Assembly (NCBI RefSeq): GCF_910592395.1
Contig: NC_088312.1
Span: 12,834,001 to 12,898,000 of the forward strand
Direction of reading: 5' to 3'
DNA from: Lineus longissimus
Taxonomy: Eukaryota > Nemertea > Pilidiophora > Heteronemertea > Lineidae
Length of the DNA: 64,000 nt
Shown here: piece after piece, positions 22,182 through 35,000 of the stretch
Layout of the letters: the number at the start of each line of letters is the position of its first letter
Position numbering within the stretch: position 1 is the first letter of the stretch
Made by a program: the position numbers and the translations under genes
The notes under the pieces: generated by a model
The model's input: the letters and a program-made list of their open reading frames with translations, nothing else
Database searches by the model: none
What the model was told of the DNA's origin: nothing

Positions 22182-23281
22182 ATCTGAGGCCGAAAAGACG
22201 ATGGTTCCGAAGGTCTTGGACTTCTCTTGGGAATTGGGAAACGTTTTCAGGGCCTGCTTGCTTTACGGTTCGCTCATAATTGTTCGTAATACGTAATAAC
22301 TACCTTGGTGTCTATACGCTTCAAGCTATGATGTGATGGACGTCCGCGTAATACTGCTTACTAGTGATTACCACATCTTGGGCTAGCTTATTTAAACCAG
22401 GCATGTTCAGACGCGAACATAGAATATGAACGACAATCTGTTATCTAGAACACGGATGTCCGAGCCTAAAGTTAATATTCTCCAGCCCGATCGTGTCAGG
22501 AAACAAAACTCTATTCCCTGATGTTTTGTCCTTAAACTATGATAGATTACATTCTACCTGTATATACAGTGTTCTTGCCTATTGATTGGTTGATGGGCAA
22601 TAAAAGTTTTCCTTTTGGAAGTTTTTTTGAATGATCAATGTTGGTATAATAATTTTTGCCCTCACTATTCTGTTTTGCTTTCTAAACGGTCTCCTATAAT
22701 TCCAGGTATTAAATATAACTTAACCTACATGTATAGCTGAACCAATTGGCCGATCTTTGCTTGACAATGTTAGCATAGTTTCATAGTGTAGACGTCCAAG
22801 GCAAACACAAGCAAACACTGTGATTGGTGATGTTTACATACAAATATACATGTATCTTCAATTGGATATTCATGATCAGAACCGATCATCAGTAGTAGAC
22901 TTGGCCAATAGACTAGAAAGATATGTAGAAATTTAAGAGGCAATTATCTTAGGTTTTACCTTTACTGTTTTGAAAATTCAGAAGTAATAGATTTTAAGGC
23001 ATTATCATTTCACTGACAACATCATAATCATAAAGAAATATAGAGAGTTTGTCGGAATGACCTTTATCAAAAATGTATCATTAGCACGATAGAGATCATT
23101 GATAAATTATCAAGAACAATAATACCACATTGCATTGTTACAGTGCTGGTACTGTATAAATCAATAACATAACATTTATTGACCTATATACATGTAGATA
23201 GTCCACTGACACATTAGGTCAGCCTAGTTGTACAATCTTGAATTGTTTTCTGCTCACCTGATAGAAACACGTGGTTTTCAA

Positions 23282-23345
23282 ATGGCGGACGACCCAGGGA
23301 CACCGCTTCTTCCTCCTGCTGAGCGTGCTGGACCTAAGCCCACGG
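23282..23345 (+). CDS. SLC17 gene, exon 1
   Basis: Starts ATGGCGGAC and ends CCCACGG|GTGAGT (phase 1). Encodes MADDPGTPLLPPAERAGPKP T. The LL after an acidic stretch resembles a lysosomal sorting motif, although the Asp is one residue farther away than in the strict [DE]xxxL[LI] form. Confidence 0.85.
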
Positions 23346-26300
23346 GTGAGTCCGTGTTATGAGTAATAGAATGGGGCTCCAAGAAAACGTGCCATTCATT
23401 ATATTTGCTGCAACGGGGCCAAGCCGCGTGGCTGAGCCACAGCGTGCAGTGATGCGTTTAGTGCCTAAGCATAGTGTAGTGTAGAGGCTTCACGATTCTC
23501 ATCGCTTTAAAGGCCATAACTCCAGTTATTTTGCCATTTCCTGCTGTAAGACGTTTTCAAAAGTGCACCTAACAGTTTATATAATACAGAAAACCCCATG
23601 CAATTTGCTCCATCCATTTTGAAGATATAGCCTTTCAGGTGTTTGACAACTAGATCACCTAATCAGGCTAGCAACTGGCTTGTTAGAGCCAGGCGGCGGG
23701 TTCACCAAAATTGTGATGTAGATCAGGCTATTGCCCTACTTGGGAGGACACATATAAATTAATGCTCTTAAAATTGATATATGAAGTCTGTTTTTCATTG
23801 ACAGTATGAAAGCATACCTTTGCCCATAATAAATGAGTTTATTGTATTCCAAAAAATATTTTAATTAAATATTTTAATTTTTTTGGAAAACCGGTTATAT
23901 TTATTTTAGAAGTCAACTCTCACATCTAGAAAGTGTTATTTGAGCTAATTCATGAAGTGGGGAAACAAAATCAATGCCAAAAAAAACATAGACCCCACAA
24001 ATATGGTCCAATTAGGTTTTCTAGACAATTTAGGCAAATTTATAGAACTTAATTAATTATTCAAATTCGATTCTTTTTACAGAAAATTGCATCAAATACA
24101 TCAATTTATACAATACTTAAACTATCATAATGTATTTCTAATTTAAAGCTTCGATATACCTTATAATAAGGTAAGGTAATACAGACAAATTTATACTATT
24201 TATAGTAAGAAATCCAACGTCAGCCTGATCTATGTCAGTAAACCTGCCGCCTGACTTTACTTAGAAACCTAACCAAGGCTGTTACATAACATGTAAACAA
24301 AGCCGTTAATTTGCTATATCTCTGGACTGGGTTCTTCAATTTTGATCAAACTTGATTTATTGCGGAGCTTTAAGTCCAGTGTTTGAGGATTTGTACATGT
24401 CATGCAATCATAAAAGCAGGAGTCATGGCCTTTAAGCATTTGCTGCTGGCAAGTAATTTATAAGCCTTCCTCCCCCACCAAACAGGCCCTCCTACATCAA
24501 GACTCCACAGAATGCAATGGCCTCTTCATGGTGGCTTCCAATGTACATTGCGACTTCAGGCCAAATTATGGAGAAATATCATTATAATTATGTTTTGATT
24601 TTTAGGTTGGTACCAGCAGCGGTATGTCTTTGCTTGTCTGTCCTTCCTAGGTTTATTCAATGTGTATGTCCTCCGGGTAAACCTGAGCGTCGCCATGGTG
24701 GCCATGGTAAACACAACAACCGGAAACGGAAATACCACCAATGTGCAGGAGTGTCCAGTCGATAATACGACTAACAGTAGTTCTGCTGATACCCTGGTAA
24801 GTGTTCATCTTTTTTGACATGCAAAGAAGTAAATAAAGACTGTTCATTATCGTGTAATGAGTCGAATAAACAGTTCTAAAGTTCTACAGCCAATAATTCA
24901 TAACAAAAAGAGCCCTCATTTCCGAGAAGTTAATTACGAAATGAACCATATATATTTCAGCATGGGGAATTCGACTGGAGTCCAAGCACCCAAGGCATCA
25001 TACTCAGCTCATTCTTCTACGGCTACCTAGTGACGCAGCTTCCGGGTGGACTCATCTCGGAGAAGATCGGGGGAAAATGGCCGTTCGGTGTCGGAGTTTT
25101 CATGACTGGTGCTCTGACCTTACTGACCCCTCTGGCCGCTCGGACGAATGTATATCTTCTGATAGCGGTCAGGGTGCTCGAGGGTGTTGGTGAGGTGAGA
25201 GATTAATATCGAGATCGGTCTCCGATGAGAGACATCAATAATTGTAATACAGTTGTAACAGCGCGTTTCTATAGCTTTTGCCGTTGGCGAGTACATTGTA
25301 GTGTACCTGTCAAGTGAGCCTGACTGTTTGAATGAAGCCACAACATATTCACGCGGAAATTGCTTCCGCCAATTAATAGCAAACTGTACATTACCAGCTA
25401 TTGCGGGCCTAGCACACTCTGTTTTGAATAGAGGGAGACTCCATCATTCCTATTGTTTGAGATTGGAAAGGTGTGAATTAATCTGGCAATTAGCCTCCTG
25501 TGCATTGGTGCATACAAACACTAAAATGTTTGGTTGTTGCTGATTTAGGGTCAAATAAATCAGCCAAAAGTTTTGAAAGCTTCACAAATGATTGTTGCAA
25601 GGAAGTACTTTATGTTAGTTTGCGAAATTTTGATTAATTCTAGGTGGAAAGTAATATTTTTCGCATATTTGTTGGGAAAAAAATTGAAAATCCTCCAATT
25701 TTCAACCCCCCTATGGACACTATGAATTTTTCTCCAATAAAGCTGAAATCTTGGGAATATAATCCTAAGAGTTATATCAACCACGTCTGAAGTCGGGAGT
25801 TTGTATCAAATGTATAGTTTCGGAGCTAGCGCAGCTAGAAAAGCCCCCAAAACCCACTTTCTCAGGAATTTACACTACGGGCTACGAGTGAAGCATTACA
25901 GATTTACCAAAATTTTCAACCTATAGATGGACACATCGAATTTCCATCCAAATCACTCCAAATTTTGCCAGTAAATACCTAGACATATATAGAATTGTGT
26001 CAGAAGTCGGGAGTTGGGATTATTTTAACACCCCGCCCAAAAAGCCAACTTTAGTGATATTTCCTATGCATTTTCCATTAGGCTTGCCAGGACCAATTAA
26101 GCAGGTGCACTAATTGGCTTAATTGGCTAGGCCCGCAATAGCTGGTAATGAAATATTCTGTGCATTTCAGGGGGTTACATTTCCAGCATTCCAGTCATTA
26201 GCAGGACGATGGGCTCCGCCTCTCGAACGCAGTCTTATCTTCACTAGTTTTATCGGATGCCAGGTGGGCACAGTCGTATCAATGCCATTGACGGCTTGGC

Positions 26301-29300
26301 TGAGTGAGACGCTAGGCTGGCCGTATGCGTTCTACATTTGCGGTAGGTTTCGCACTGGAGCCTGCTGTCTTACTAGCAGATTTCCTAGTATAAAGGGTTT
26401 GCCTGATAGGACATACGGCCGTCGAGTTAATAGACGAAGTATATTCTCCTGTGTTTTGTAAATGTTGGAGGCTAGAAAGTAGGTATCACGCATGCGCCGC
26501 AGGGACAGCAATTACAGAAATCGAACGCGCCATCTGTCGCCGAGCTAATGAACTACAGATTACCGTGTTTCTTGCACTTCCACCTATTAGAAAACCCCGT
26601 GTCAAACTCGTGTTTAAATAAGCCCCGTCGAGCTCGTTGGGGCTAATAGACACACGGTTTTCACACACGGGTCTATTTAAGCACGGCAATTCAAAGTCGG
26701 AAGCGCAAAAACACGGGGATTCAATAGGTGGAAGCGCAACTACACAGAGCTGAATTGTGGGACAAGAAGTAGGAGATTCCGCAAAATTAATAAGTGAATG
26801 AACCTGCCTCTTTCAGGAGCAGTGTCATGTGCTTGGTTTGTTTTCTGGGCAGCGCTTGTGTTCAACTCACCTGATGATCATCCGAGAATCTCCGAGGAAG
26901 AGAGGAAGTACATCACCACAGCAATAGGCGATCATTCAACTAAGGTAGGATGACTGTCATTATCATCCTCATCATCCTCCTCCTCATCATCATCATCATC
27001 GTCGTCGTCGTTGTCATCGTCGTAATCATCATCGCCTTCGTCATCGTGACACCCCGTAACACCCCGGACTGCACATCCAATTTTTTAAGAATTTCGCAAA
27101 AACTAATTTATTTTCCCCCATGATTTGCTATCTCTATTTTTCTAGAGAACCGACCCGATTCCATGGAAAGGCATACTGACGTCAGCTCCAGTTTGGAGCA
27201 TCGCCCTTGCCCACACAGGGGTGGCATATCTTTTCTACACACTGCTGATTGATCTGCCCACCTACATGAAAACCGTAATGCATTTCAACCTTAATGAAGT
27301 AAGTGGGGGGTGCTTTTAACAGGACAACAACCAGTTGAGGACCCATTCAAGTTTTTCGAAGCCCGTGCGAATCGTTCGAGAATATCTTGATGGCCTTCGG
27401 AAGTATTCGGGAACTTCCGTGAAGGCTATATCTCCCGGAAGAAGAGTCCATCGATCACATTCTGTTGTTACGAAAGGGTTTTTCAATGCAAATCGGCATA
27501 TTTTTTCAATGGGCTATACCCGGTCAGCATTTTATGTGCACATGTGCACACCCTATACAACAATGAATCGGGCCATTGGAATATACCTCATGTTAGTATA
27601 GTATGCTCTGCTTATGACGCGCTTAATGTTCACAGTGAAGAATACGCCATTTGCAGCGAGATCGTCTAAAGTGTAAAGTGACAACGCCGTATCTCGGCTA
27701 CAAATTGTTGGGGCCGTGTGCGATATAATTGATGCAATGAAACGGTCATAGGGGTGAAGTTGTGGAGAAGTTGGCAACAATGCTTTCCAACTGCTGCCAA
27801 CATCGGACCGAGAACGGAGGAGTTCGAGGTCTCATTTGTTGTCGCTTGTCTCGGTCAGGTGACAGATAGGCGCAGTTTGAAATAAAATGTAGTAGCTTTT
27901 GTACTGGTTTTATTTGATTTTGTAATGAAATGATATCCCCAACAAGTGTGAAAAGTCTAAGTTCTGATTACTTTGCGCAGAGTGTTTCAAATATGAAAGA
28001 CTCCTATTTTCAAATATGAAGGACTCTTATTCGTCACCTTGAACAATGATATGATATGTTTGATAATGCAACAGCCTGCCCTCAAAACGTGTCTTTTTGT
28101 ATATTCTAATATCATTGGCAGTCTGATGTTTTACAATTTTTTGCTCTTGCAGGACGGTCTGTTTTCGGCTCTTCCTTATCTTGCGTATACTATACTTACG
28201 CTCGTGTACAACCCGTTTGCCGACTGGCTGCTCACAAAGGGTCACATGCGGACAACTACAATTCGGAAGCTGAGCACTGCCTTAGGTAAGTCTAAAAGTG
28301 AGGGGTTGTTGTGATTGGTACTGCAAACCGCCAAAAAATTAGCGGCTTCCTATTTTTCAATTCGTGAAGATTCCTGTTGTTTATTTTCAAAACTTGATAA
28401 TGAGTGACATTTTATGAAAAATGACACTTTCAAAAGCATCAGTGCTCATCTTTGTGTTTAAGACCTTCAAAGAACGCCAGATTTTAGAAATTAGAGGGAC
28501 TATAGCCTCTCATAATAATAGGAAAAACATGTATTGAGGAGTTTATGACGAAAAGCAATTAGTTTTGGTCGTTTCACCTATTTTTCTGGGGATATCAGCA
28601 TTATCGACCATCTGCATGGGTGATTCCCACATAATCCCAACCCTTACATCCCTTTCGGCGTACGTAGCGGTGTGTAGCGTGGGGGGGGGGGGGGGGGAGA
28701 GTATATTAAAACAGACTAGGAATAGCTCAAGAGAAAACCATTTTTTGTTTAAACGAACACACCTCTTTGGTCACCCAGCGTACGTCTACACTCTCAGGCA
28801 ATGGTACAGTTGTTGTGTCACTGGAAGAACGAGCCCACTGACTATGTTATTTGTTTGCTTTCCTGTATTATAAAAAATGCATGTGTGTCCTCGAATGGTC
28901 TATGTTTCTTGTAGAAATGTACAGCCTCCTTCACTTCCGTCAGGTATAGATTAGATTATTTAATTCATACTTGGTTCCAGGGATGTTCATCCCATCAGCG
29001 TTCATGATAGGCACAGCATGGATTGGTTGTGACTACATGCTTGGGGTCACCCTTCTCACGATCAGCTGTGCAACACAGGGCCTTAACTTGGCTGGGTACA
29101 TGCCGAATTGTGTGGACATTGCACCGAGGTATTCCGGGACGATCTTTGGATTAGTTAATACTTTTGGAACAATTACTGGTATAGTTGCGCCATTAGTGGT
29201 GGGCGCACTTACTAAAAATAACGTAAGTGGCATCGATGAACTAGTGTATGTAAGCTCGAATCGAACCCATGACCATTGGAATATACACGGTAGAACATAA

Positions 29301-29695
29301 AACGTGAAGCACTTTCAGAATTAAGTAGCATTAAAACTAGCGCTCACATTATAATCCGTTTTAGTACTATGTAGCTGAGACATGGGATCTAATGATATGC
29401 AAAACTCAATGTGTAAGATTTTAGTTTTCTGCTCAAAGGGAAAAAAACGTGCAAAATATACTTGTTTTTGTTTGATTTCCAGCAAACCCAGGAGCAATGG
29501 CGGTATATTTTCTTCATAGCAGGGGGCTTCTGCGCGTGTAGTGCCATACCGTATATTATATTTGCCAAGGCAGAGAGAGCCCCCTGGAGCTACGGACAGG
29601 ACGAGAAGCCTCTGATCACACAGTCTATCAATCAAGAGCGGAGCAGGTTACTCACTATTAAAAAGGAAAAGGAAAACAACGTGGATGTTGCATAG
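23282..29695 (+). CDS. SLC17A5-like: Sialin-type SLC17 anion transporter, 9 exons, 509 aa
   Basis: A major-facilitator membrane protein; SLC17 members move organic anions (sialic acid, glutamate, nucleotides) using proton or membrane-potential gradients in lysosomes and vesicles. Nine exons totalling 1,530 nt join in phase to 509 residues (human sialin is about 495). A short N-terminus with a TPLLPP dileucine leads to TM1 (VYVLRVNLSVAMVAMV), then a luminal loop rich in N-glycosylation sites. FFYGYLVTQLPGGLISEKIGGKW, the MFS signature after TM2, follows. TM4 ends RVLEGVGEGVTFPA, with the Arg and acidic residues important in SLC17, and WAPPLERS comes next. GTIFGLVNTFGTITGIVAPLVVG near the C-terminus is typical of the family. 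It is closer to sialin than to vesicular glutamate transporters by length and motifs, but the substrate is not proven. AATAAA at 30002-30007 is a candidate poly(A) signal. Confidence 0.93.
23511..24431. mobile_element. TTAA-flanked Kolobok-like MITE in SLC17 intron 1
   Basis: Ends AGGCCATAACTCCAG and the inverse of AGGCCATGACTCCTG, flanked by TTAA (23507-23510 and 24432-24435). The first 220 bp and last 45 bp match the THAP-bearing element at 3574-4962; the AT-rich middle differs. No coding capacity. Confidence 0.82.
24606..24796 (+). CDS. SLC17 gene, exon 2
   Basis: After TTTTTAG; ends GATACCCTG|GTAAGT in phase 0. Carries TM1 (FLGLFNVYVLRVNLSVAMV) and the luminal loop with several NTT/NTTN/NSS glycosylation sites. 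Confidence 0.93.
24961..25194 (+). CDS. SLC17 gene, exon 3
   Basis: After TATTTCAG; ends GGTGAG|GTGAGA, phase 0. Encodes 78 codons: FDWSPSTQGIILSSFFYGY, the PGG/KIGGKW motif, TM3 and RVLEGVGE of TM4. Confidence 0.95.
26171..26342 (+). CDS. SLC17 gene, exon 4
   Basis: After GCATTTCAG; ends TTTGCG|GTAGGT (phase 1). Encodes GVTFPAFQSLAGRWAPPLER, TM5 and TM6 start (GWPYAFYIC). Confidence 0.94.
26563..26746. repeat. Hairpin MITE in SLC17 intron 4
   Basis: Inverted arms share CTTCCACCTATT and CCCCGTGT; the centre is a second palindrome around CGAGCTCG at about 26626. About 180 bp, non-coding. Confidence 0.65.
26817..26944 (+). CDS. SLC17 gene, exon 5
   Basis: After TCTTTCAG in phase 1; ends TCAACTAAG|GTAGGA. 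Encodes TM6 (CAWFVFWAALVF) and the cytosolic loop SPDDHPRISEEERKYI, typical of SLC17. Confidence 0.93.
26953..27047 (+). repeat. ATC/GTC trinucleotide-rich microsatellite
   Basis: Runs of CATCATCAT, CTCCTCCTC and CGTCGTCGT follow the exon 5 donor. Low-complexity intronic DNA. Confidence 0.8.
27146..27298 (+). CDS. SLC17 gene, exon 6
   Basis: After TTTTCTAG; ends AATGAA|GTAAGT, phase 0. Encodes IPWKGILTSAPVWSIALAH and TM7 with YTLLIDLPTYMKTVMHFN. Confidence 0.94.
28153..28285 (+). CDS. SLC17 gene, exon 7
   Basis: After CTCTTGCAG; ends GCCTTAG|GTAAGT (phase 1). Encodes DGLFSALPYLAYTIL, ADWLL and the RKLSTALG loop found in this family. Confidence 0.94.
28981..29222 (+). CDS. SLC17 gene, exon 8
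   Basis: After GGTTCCAG; ends AATAAC|GTAAGT, phase 0. Encodes GMFIPSAFMIG, GYMPNCVDIAPRYSGTIFG and the helix TFGTITGIVAPLVVGALT. Confidence 0.95.
29483..29695 (+). CDS. SLC17 gene, exon 9 (terminal)
   Basis: After TTTCCAG; encodes QTQEQWRYIFFIAGGFC, the last helix ending IIFAKAERAPW, and a charged cytosolic tail; TAG at 29693-29695. Confidence 0.94.
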   Translation, partial: QTQEQWRYIFFIAGGFCACSAIPYIIFAKAERAPWSYGQDEKPLITQSINQERSRLLTIKKEKENNVDVA

Positions 29696-32046
29696 TCTAG
29701 AGATCAACAAAACTGTTTCCTGCCAGTTGGGTTGTCCCGACAGGTATTGATGACAAAATAGACAAAGATATCGTGATCAGCGAAAAAGTCGCGATTTTTT
29801 TTTCCAGATAGTTTTCCAATCGTAAGAAATAATAGTGAGCATTTTTGGCAGTTTACAGTAATGCAGGTAGGCTTTCGTGAGGCGAAAGAAATGAAGGATC
29901 TTGTATTTTCCGTATAAGGACGAGGAATTAATAAGAGATTAAATTCAAATGTCTAAGCTATAAGGAATTTATTAACCCTAAGATAGTATTCTTCTGAAAA
30001 CAATAAATCACACGGCTATTGTGAGTTACAATTTTTCACCGAATTACCTGCATTTCACATCTCTATTCATGATGAAATCTGCTGAAGATTTTTCACTTAA
30101 TTTGGAACTTTAACCTGACCTGGAGGTTGTGAAAATAGATTTTTTATGACAAAAATGACTAAAATTTTTTCGCACTGCGGCCCTAAGGACGTGGATAATT
30201 TCATTATTAAATAACCAATAGCCAATGTCAGATTAAAAATAAGCAAATTTGACATACCCTTCACCCGTATCGCCGATATATTCAGTTTTATTGAGTGTGT
30301 TCCAGTTTTTTTGAGTACTTGGTACTTAAGTAATTCAAATAAGTTGCAGAGTCCCACACAGTTCGTTTTCGTCGAGCATACAGCTTACCAAAGTTCAAGC
30401 CGGCGCGTGATTTTACACCTGCTGAGTGAGACCATCTCCGACTTCTTGATGGATTTCATAGACCAACGTAGATCGACAAAACTAGAACGTGTTTGCAATA
30501 GCTTTACATTTCCTTTTGTTTGGATATCCACAACCAATCTGATAGGTTTGGTAATACAGAAGAACATCTCCAGATTCATCATCTTGACAATAGTGTTTGG
30601 TACAAAGGCCATGATACACGTAGGCCTAGGAGATATCAAAGACGGATTAGTTTAAAAAAACCTTTAACTTGAAACCCAGAAATATAGCCTTTCTTTCGAC
30701 AGCTTCAGATCAGACACCAGTCTACCGATTCTGACAATTCTTGTACCACTGAGCTGCATTTCCTCCCTACTACCCAATGGCATTTACTTCTTAGTCTTTC
30801 AGTTAAGCACTTCATCACCATGTTGTATTGTATGTAGAGCTGCTTTACAACTGAGCCCAATTTTGGGGCAATGGTCCTGTAGTGTTCTTTTCTCCCCCTA
30901 TGTGCCGCTAGTGTACACACACATGAATAAGTAATGAGTGTTGCCATGGTAGAGCTTAGGCCAATCCAGTGGGTGGGTAGTAAAATGGAGCATTAGCATC
31001 ATTTTGAGACCCTAACCAATACAATCCTCCAAAAACTGCGACCGCCAGGTAGGGGTTGAAAAGTGGCAATTTCATTCAAAAATTGAGGAAATCCAAGTTG
31101 GAGGTTTTTTTTAACTAATCCGACTTTGGAGATATGTATACAAAGGATATAATGTTTGTGTTAGTCACGTACAGTTCCTTCACCTCAGACATCCACCAGG
31201 CTAATAATAGTTAATTGATACATGTGCGAAAGAACGTGGTTAATCATTATGCACGTAGAGGGCCAATATGATCGCCATCCAATCTGTCGTCGGTCCGTTT
31301 AGTCCTCCTTAGGTGTAAATGGTCGACATAATGTACTGAAATGTAGAACAATATGTTCAGTGACTCCTGTATGTGGTAATATCAGAAAGTGTCCCCCTGG
31401 AAAAGGTATCCGGTTCTAAATGTATTCATTCTGAGAAAATCAGGGGTTATTGTTCGCTTCTCCGGCCCTGCACTCCTGAGACATTCGCCCTCATCTGGTG
31501 AAGTACAGACGTACACCACCTTTAAGTCATCACCGAGATTTAACTATCAACCTCGGTTCTAGTACCGTACTTCTAATGATTTGTTTGAATGGAAATCGCG
31601 ACCAGAAATCTTGGAACCGAGTTTGCAGTGCGCACCTCGAAGGAGACAGCGCTCTCTATCAAACAACCAGTGAAAAGGCGAGTTTGAATATGGTTGCTAC
31701 TACGTCTTGGAAATTCCTAGACTCCAATGTAAGCAACACTCTGATTTGTCGCACTAACTCCTGCGCTGGCACTTCACCAAAGAGGGCGAATGTCTCAGGG
31801 GTTTGTGTGCAGGGCCGGAGAAGCGAACATTAACCCCGATTTCCTCAGGATGAACTGTATTCTGACGGATCACCGTATATGGTTGGATACAATGGCCGTC
31901 AATATACCTCAAAGAATCCTTTGTTCCCCGGCCATTCTACTTTTTTGACCAATTCACTCTGCCGATTGCGCGACCTCGTCACAATCATCATGTGGACGTG
32001 TAATGGTTTTCCCCTGCCCGCCTAGGAAATGAATTCATGTACTTAC
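29696..32046. other. Region between the convergent SLC17 and calpain 3' ends
   Basis: Holds the SLC17 3' UTR with AATAAA at 30002-30007, a foldback element at about 31418-31865, and probably the unidentified last calpain exon. The plus-strand frame at 30311-30655 (114 codons) has no recognisable domain. Confidence 0.4.
31418..31865. repeat. Foldback MITE with TTCGCTTCTCCGGCCCTGCAC arms
   Basis: Arms over 90 bp long are inverted copies and share GTTCGCTTCTCCGGCCCTG and CTGAGACATTCGCCCTC. The exact ends are uncertain, and no target duplication is obvious. Confidence 0.75.
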
Positions 32047-32090
32047 GTCGTCAAGGGAGAAACTCTTTCCCTGGTAGGAAAGGTAGCTCT
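32047..32090 (-). CDS. Calpain exon 18 (last one identified)
   Basis: After CTTGCAG; encodes [15 protein letters not shown] and ends GACGAC|GTAAGT in phase 0. It is the degenerate EF5 start. A further short exon with the stop codon must follow at lower coordinates; I could not identify it. Confidence 0.7.
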
Positions 32091-35000
32091 CTGCAAGCAA
32101 GAGCAATTAGAAGTATTTATTAGTCTATAAATAATGAGGTCCCGAGGAGACAAAGCAGGCTGTTTTAACAAAACGCTGACAAGGCCGTTGAATATGGTCC
32201 TATTGTTAACGCCTGGAGTTGGGTCCTTCTCTTAAGTTAAGAGTTTGGCCCTATATCCACTGCCCTAGTTATCATGGTTCAATCATGAATTAAACATGAG
32301 ATGATAAATAAGTTATTGCAAAGGATACATATTTTTACTTAGAACAAAATTAAAGTTCAGTTCGTATCAAAATGAGCATGTTAATGATATGGCATCCGAT
32401 TAACTGCTGATTGAAAAATGGCCCAAGTCACTGATCAGGTGTGCGTGTATACATGTATGTGAAGGTCAATGTATCTAAGGAAGTGGTAATGATAATACAG
32501 TAATTGATGATTTTACAGTAATTGATTGTACAGGCAACTGATAAGACCATGAAGAAAAAGTCTCGGATGCTAGTTACGAGGTGAAAAATACATCACTACC
32601 ATGCAGGTGATGCCCTATAGTACGGAAGTGATTTTTCACAATATTTTACAATTAATTACACTTAATTTCCCAACAACCTTTTTTCTTCTAAGAACTGCAG
32701 AAACTTATTTCGTTGAAAATTTTTTCTGTACTCCCTCAAACAATATCGTAATGACCCGAATTCCGTTAAAGATGCACCAGAATTGCAGTATCTAATGAGA
32801 AAAATGTGGAGATATCATGACAACCGATTTAAAATCAGAATTGTTCCGAAAGTTATGTAAGTCCATGTACTTTCTCCTGAAATGACATCTGTTGCAGAAT
32901 TTGTTTCAACTTATGAGAAATTTATCATTAAAGGTTTGGTAAACGTTTCATGATCTCACATAACAGTCACCTGTGTTAATATCGTGTTGGTTGCAACCAA
33001 CGCCACCTATTAAGATATCGTCGTAAATGTACGAAATAATCTTAAAAGAAATATGTGTGTCGTATGGAAACGATATGCATGCTTGAGCGTCTTTTCCTTC
33101 GGCATTGCCCGTCAAATTTGTGGATTTATAGATGCCACTTGTTGCAGCCTAAAGACTGATGCCGCCCAGGCATGCTCGGTTCATGCAGTAAGTGTATTGT
33201 AAAATATGATTTGGCAGTACGTACCAAATGCAGACTTCACTCGAGCGCAAATTTGGATGTAATCGTCGAGGCTGACGCGACCTTTCTTGTTAGCATACCG
33301 CAGAACAACGGACGACAGGGCCGGGGTGGACAGTCTAAAGCCTGGAAGACAAGTTGAGATATGTCAGTCGAATGAACAAGCAGATAACATCACACGGATA
33401 GGTTTTGAAATAGTGTTTCCAACAGATTTAACGAACCACTCCACGCGTGATCTGAGCAGTTCAAGTTTAAACTTGTCAACCCTATTATTTGCAGAAACTG
33501 TCAACTCTATTATTATTAGTTGCATTTCAACATGCCAGTATTATCACGCGTGCAGTGAAATATTCATCGAAAACATATTGACGATCATAGGCACACAGTA
33601 GTCGGTCAGGAAGGGGATGTATTTCCATACCAGCAATTAGGCACGGATATTCACACGAACATGAAAACTAAGCTTACTAGAAAATACATGTATTCAGCAG
33701 TCGAGACCAAGATGAAACTTACCCAACTTCGAAAGCGCACCACGCATTTCCACAGCGTTCATGTCTCCACTGTTATCTTTATCATAGTCGGAGAAAATTG
33801 TCTGAAATGGAAGACATATCGCTTTGAGTACTGAATCTGTTAACTGAGAGCGATTCGTTTATTTTTCAGAATGTTTTCGCGAATTGCCAAAAAACGGCTC
33901 GAAATGTAGCGGTTGACCATGTTTACGGTAAAATAACAAACTTTTGGTCACGTCTCATCTCGATTGCAGTCTCACAGGGTGCCAGACGGGAATCGGCAAT
34001 GTAACTGTGCTCTTCGCCTGATAAATCTATTGCCCAAAGGGACACTATAGGCAGCAGCTAGGTAGGCAAGTCAAAGTTACAGGAAGTCGTCGCCAATAGG
34101 GGTCTCTCTCATCTTACAATACGATAAAACTATTCCCGCTTTTATACTAGAAATATATTTAGTGTAGAATCAGACATGACCCAGTGCCGTTACTGTGCGT
34201 ATTGGTCACCCGATGATGGTCAATTTAACCCCGCTGCTTCCCCTTTAATCAACCAATATGTGAAGCTATGAGATTGTCCCGAATGTTGAAAACACTGACC
34301 CCAACAAAAGGGCGTTACTAGCGGGGAGGGGGGTCATTTTTGTCCCCAACCCCAACCTCCAATAACATAAAGCTAGCTACGCCCCCGCTCACGGTTTCAT
34401 GTCATGTAAGCCATATTACTATGCACCGTGACCACATTTGGAAATCCAATGAAGAAATAGCCTGGTACATGTACAAAGTAATTTAAGTACTAAAATGATA
34501 AAGATAAGATAATTAGAATAAAATGCGGTAAAATAATCTCGTCCGCATAATTTAGTTGTTCCCGGGTGATCGGTAGACATAGTCTTCGTCCTGCTCCGGC
34601 TGAACACAGGCTGAGAAGGTTGTTTAAAATGGCCGAGCTGGTTCACATGAGGATACGCCAACCTTACGTTGTGTTGGCCTCGTCGTGTTCTAAAAGAAGG
34701 AATAAATGTACTGACCTTCCATTTCATGACCTCCTGCCACATTTCCCTAAACTCCTCATAAACCAGTTTCCCATTTCGATCACGCTGTCGCTCAGTTAAG
34801 GTGGATACAATCTTGGATTTTGAGAGGTCAAGTTCTAGCTACATTTCTGCCAATTATTTCTTTCTCCCGCATTGTTTTTGCACGGTAATTCCCCGAAGCA
34901 CTAAAAAAATGTGTACAACATGCATGTTTGTAATTTTTGGCGAAGAAATACTTTCGAAAGGTGTTGTGAAGTGCCTCAACGATATGCAGTATGCTCCAAA

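Noticed and set aside
28681-28697. Poly-G run, one of several in the window
   Set aside because: Simple homopolymer in intronic DNA; interesting only as an assembly-error risk.
30311-30655. 114-codon plus-strand ORF downstream of SLC17
   Set aside because: Hydrophobic stretches but no domain, no splice context and no family resemblance.
31900-31965. Candidate terminal calpain exon after CGGCAG (SELVKKVEWPG...)
   Set aside because: In phase and ends with a stop, but the polypyrimidine tract is poor and the residues do not resemble calpain C-termini, so I left the last exon open.
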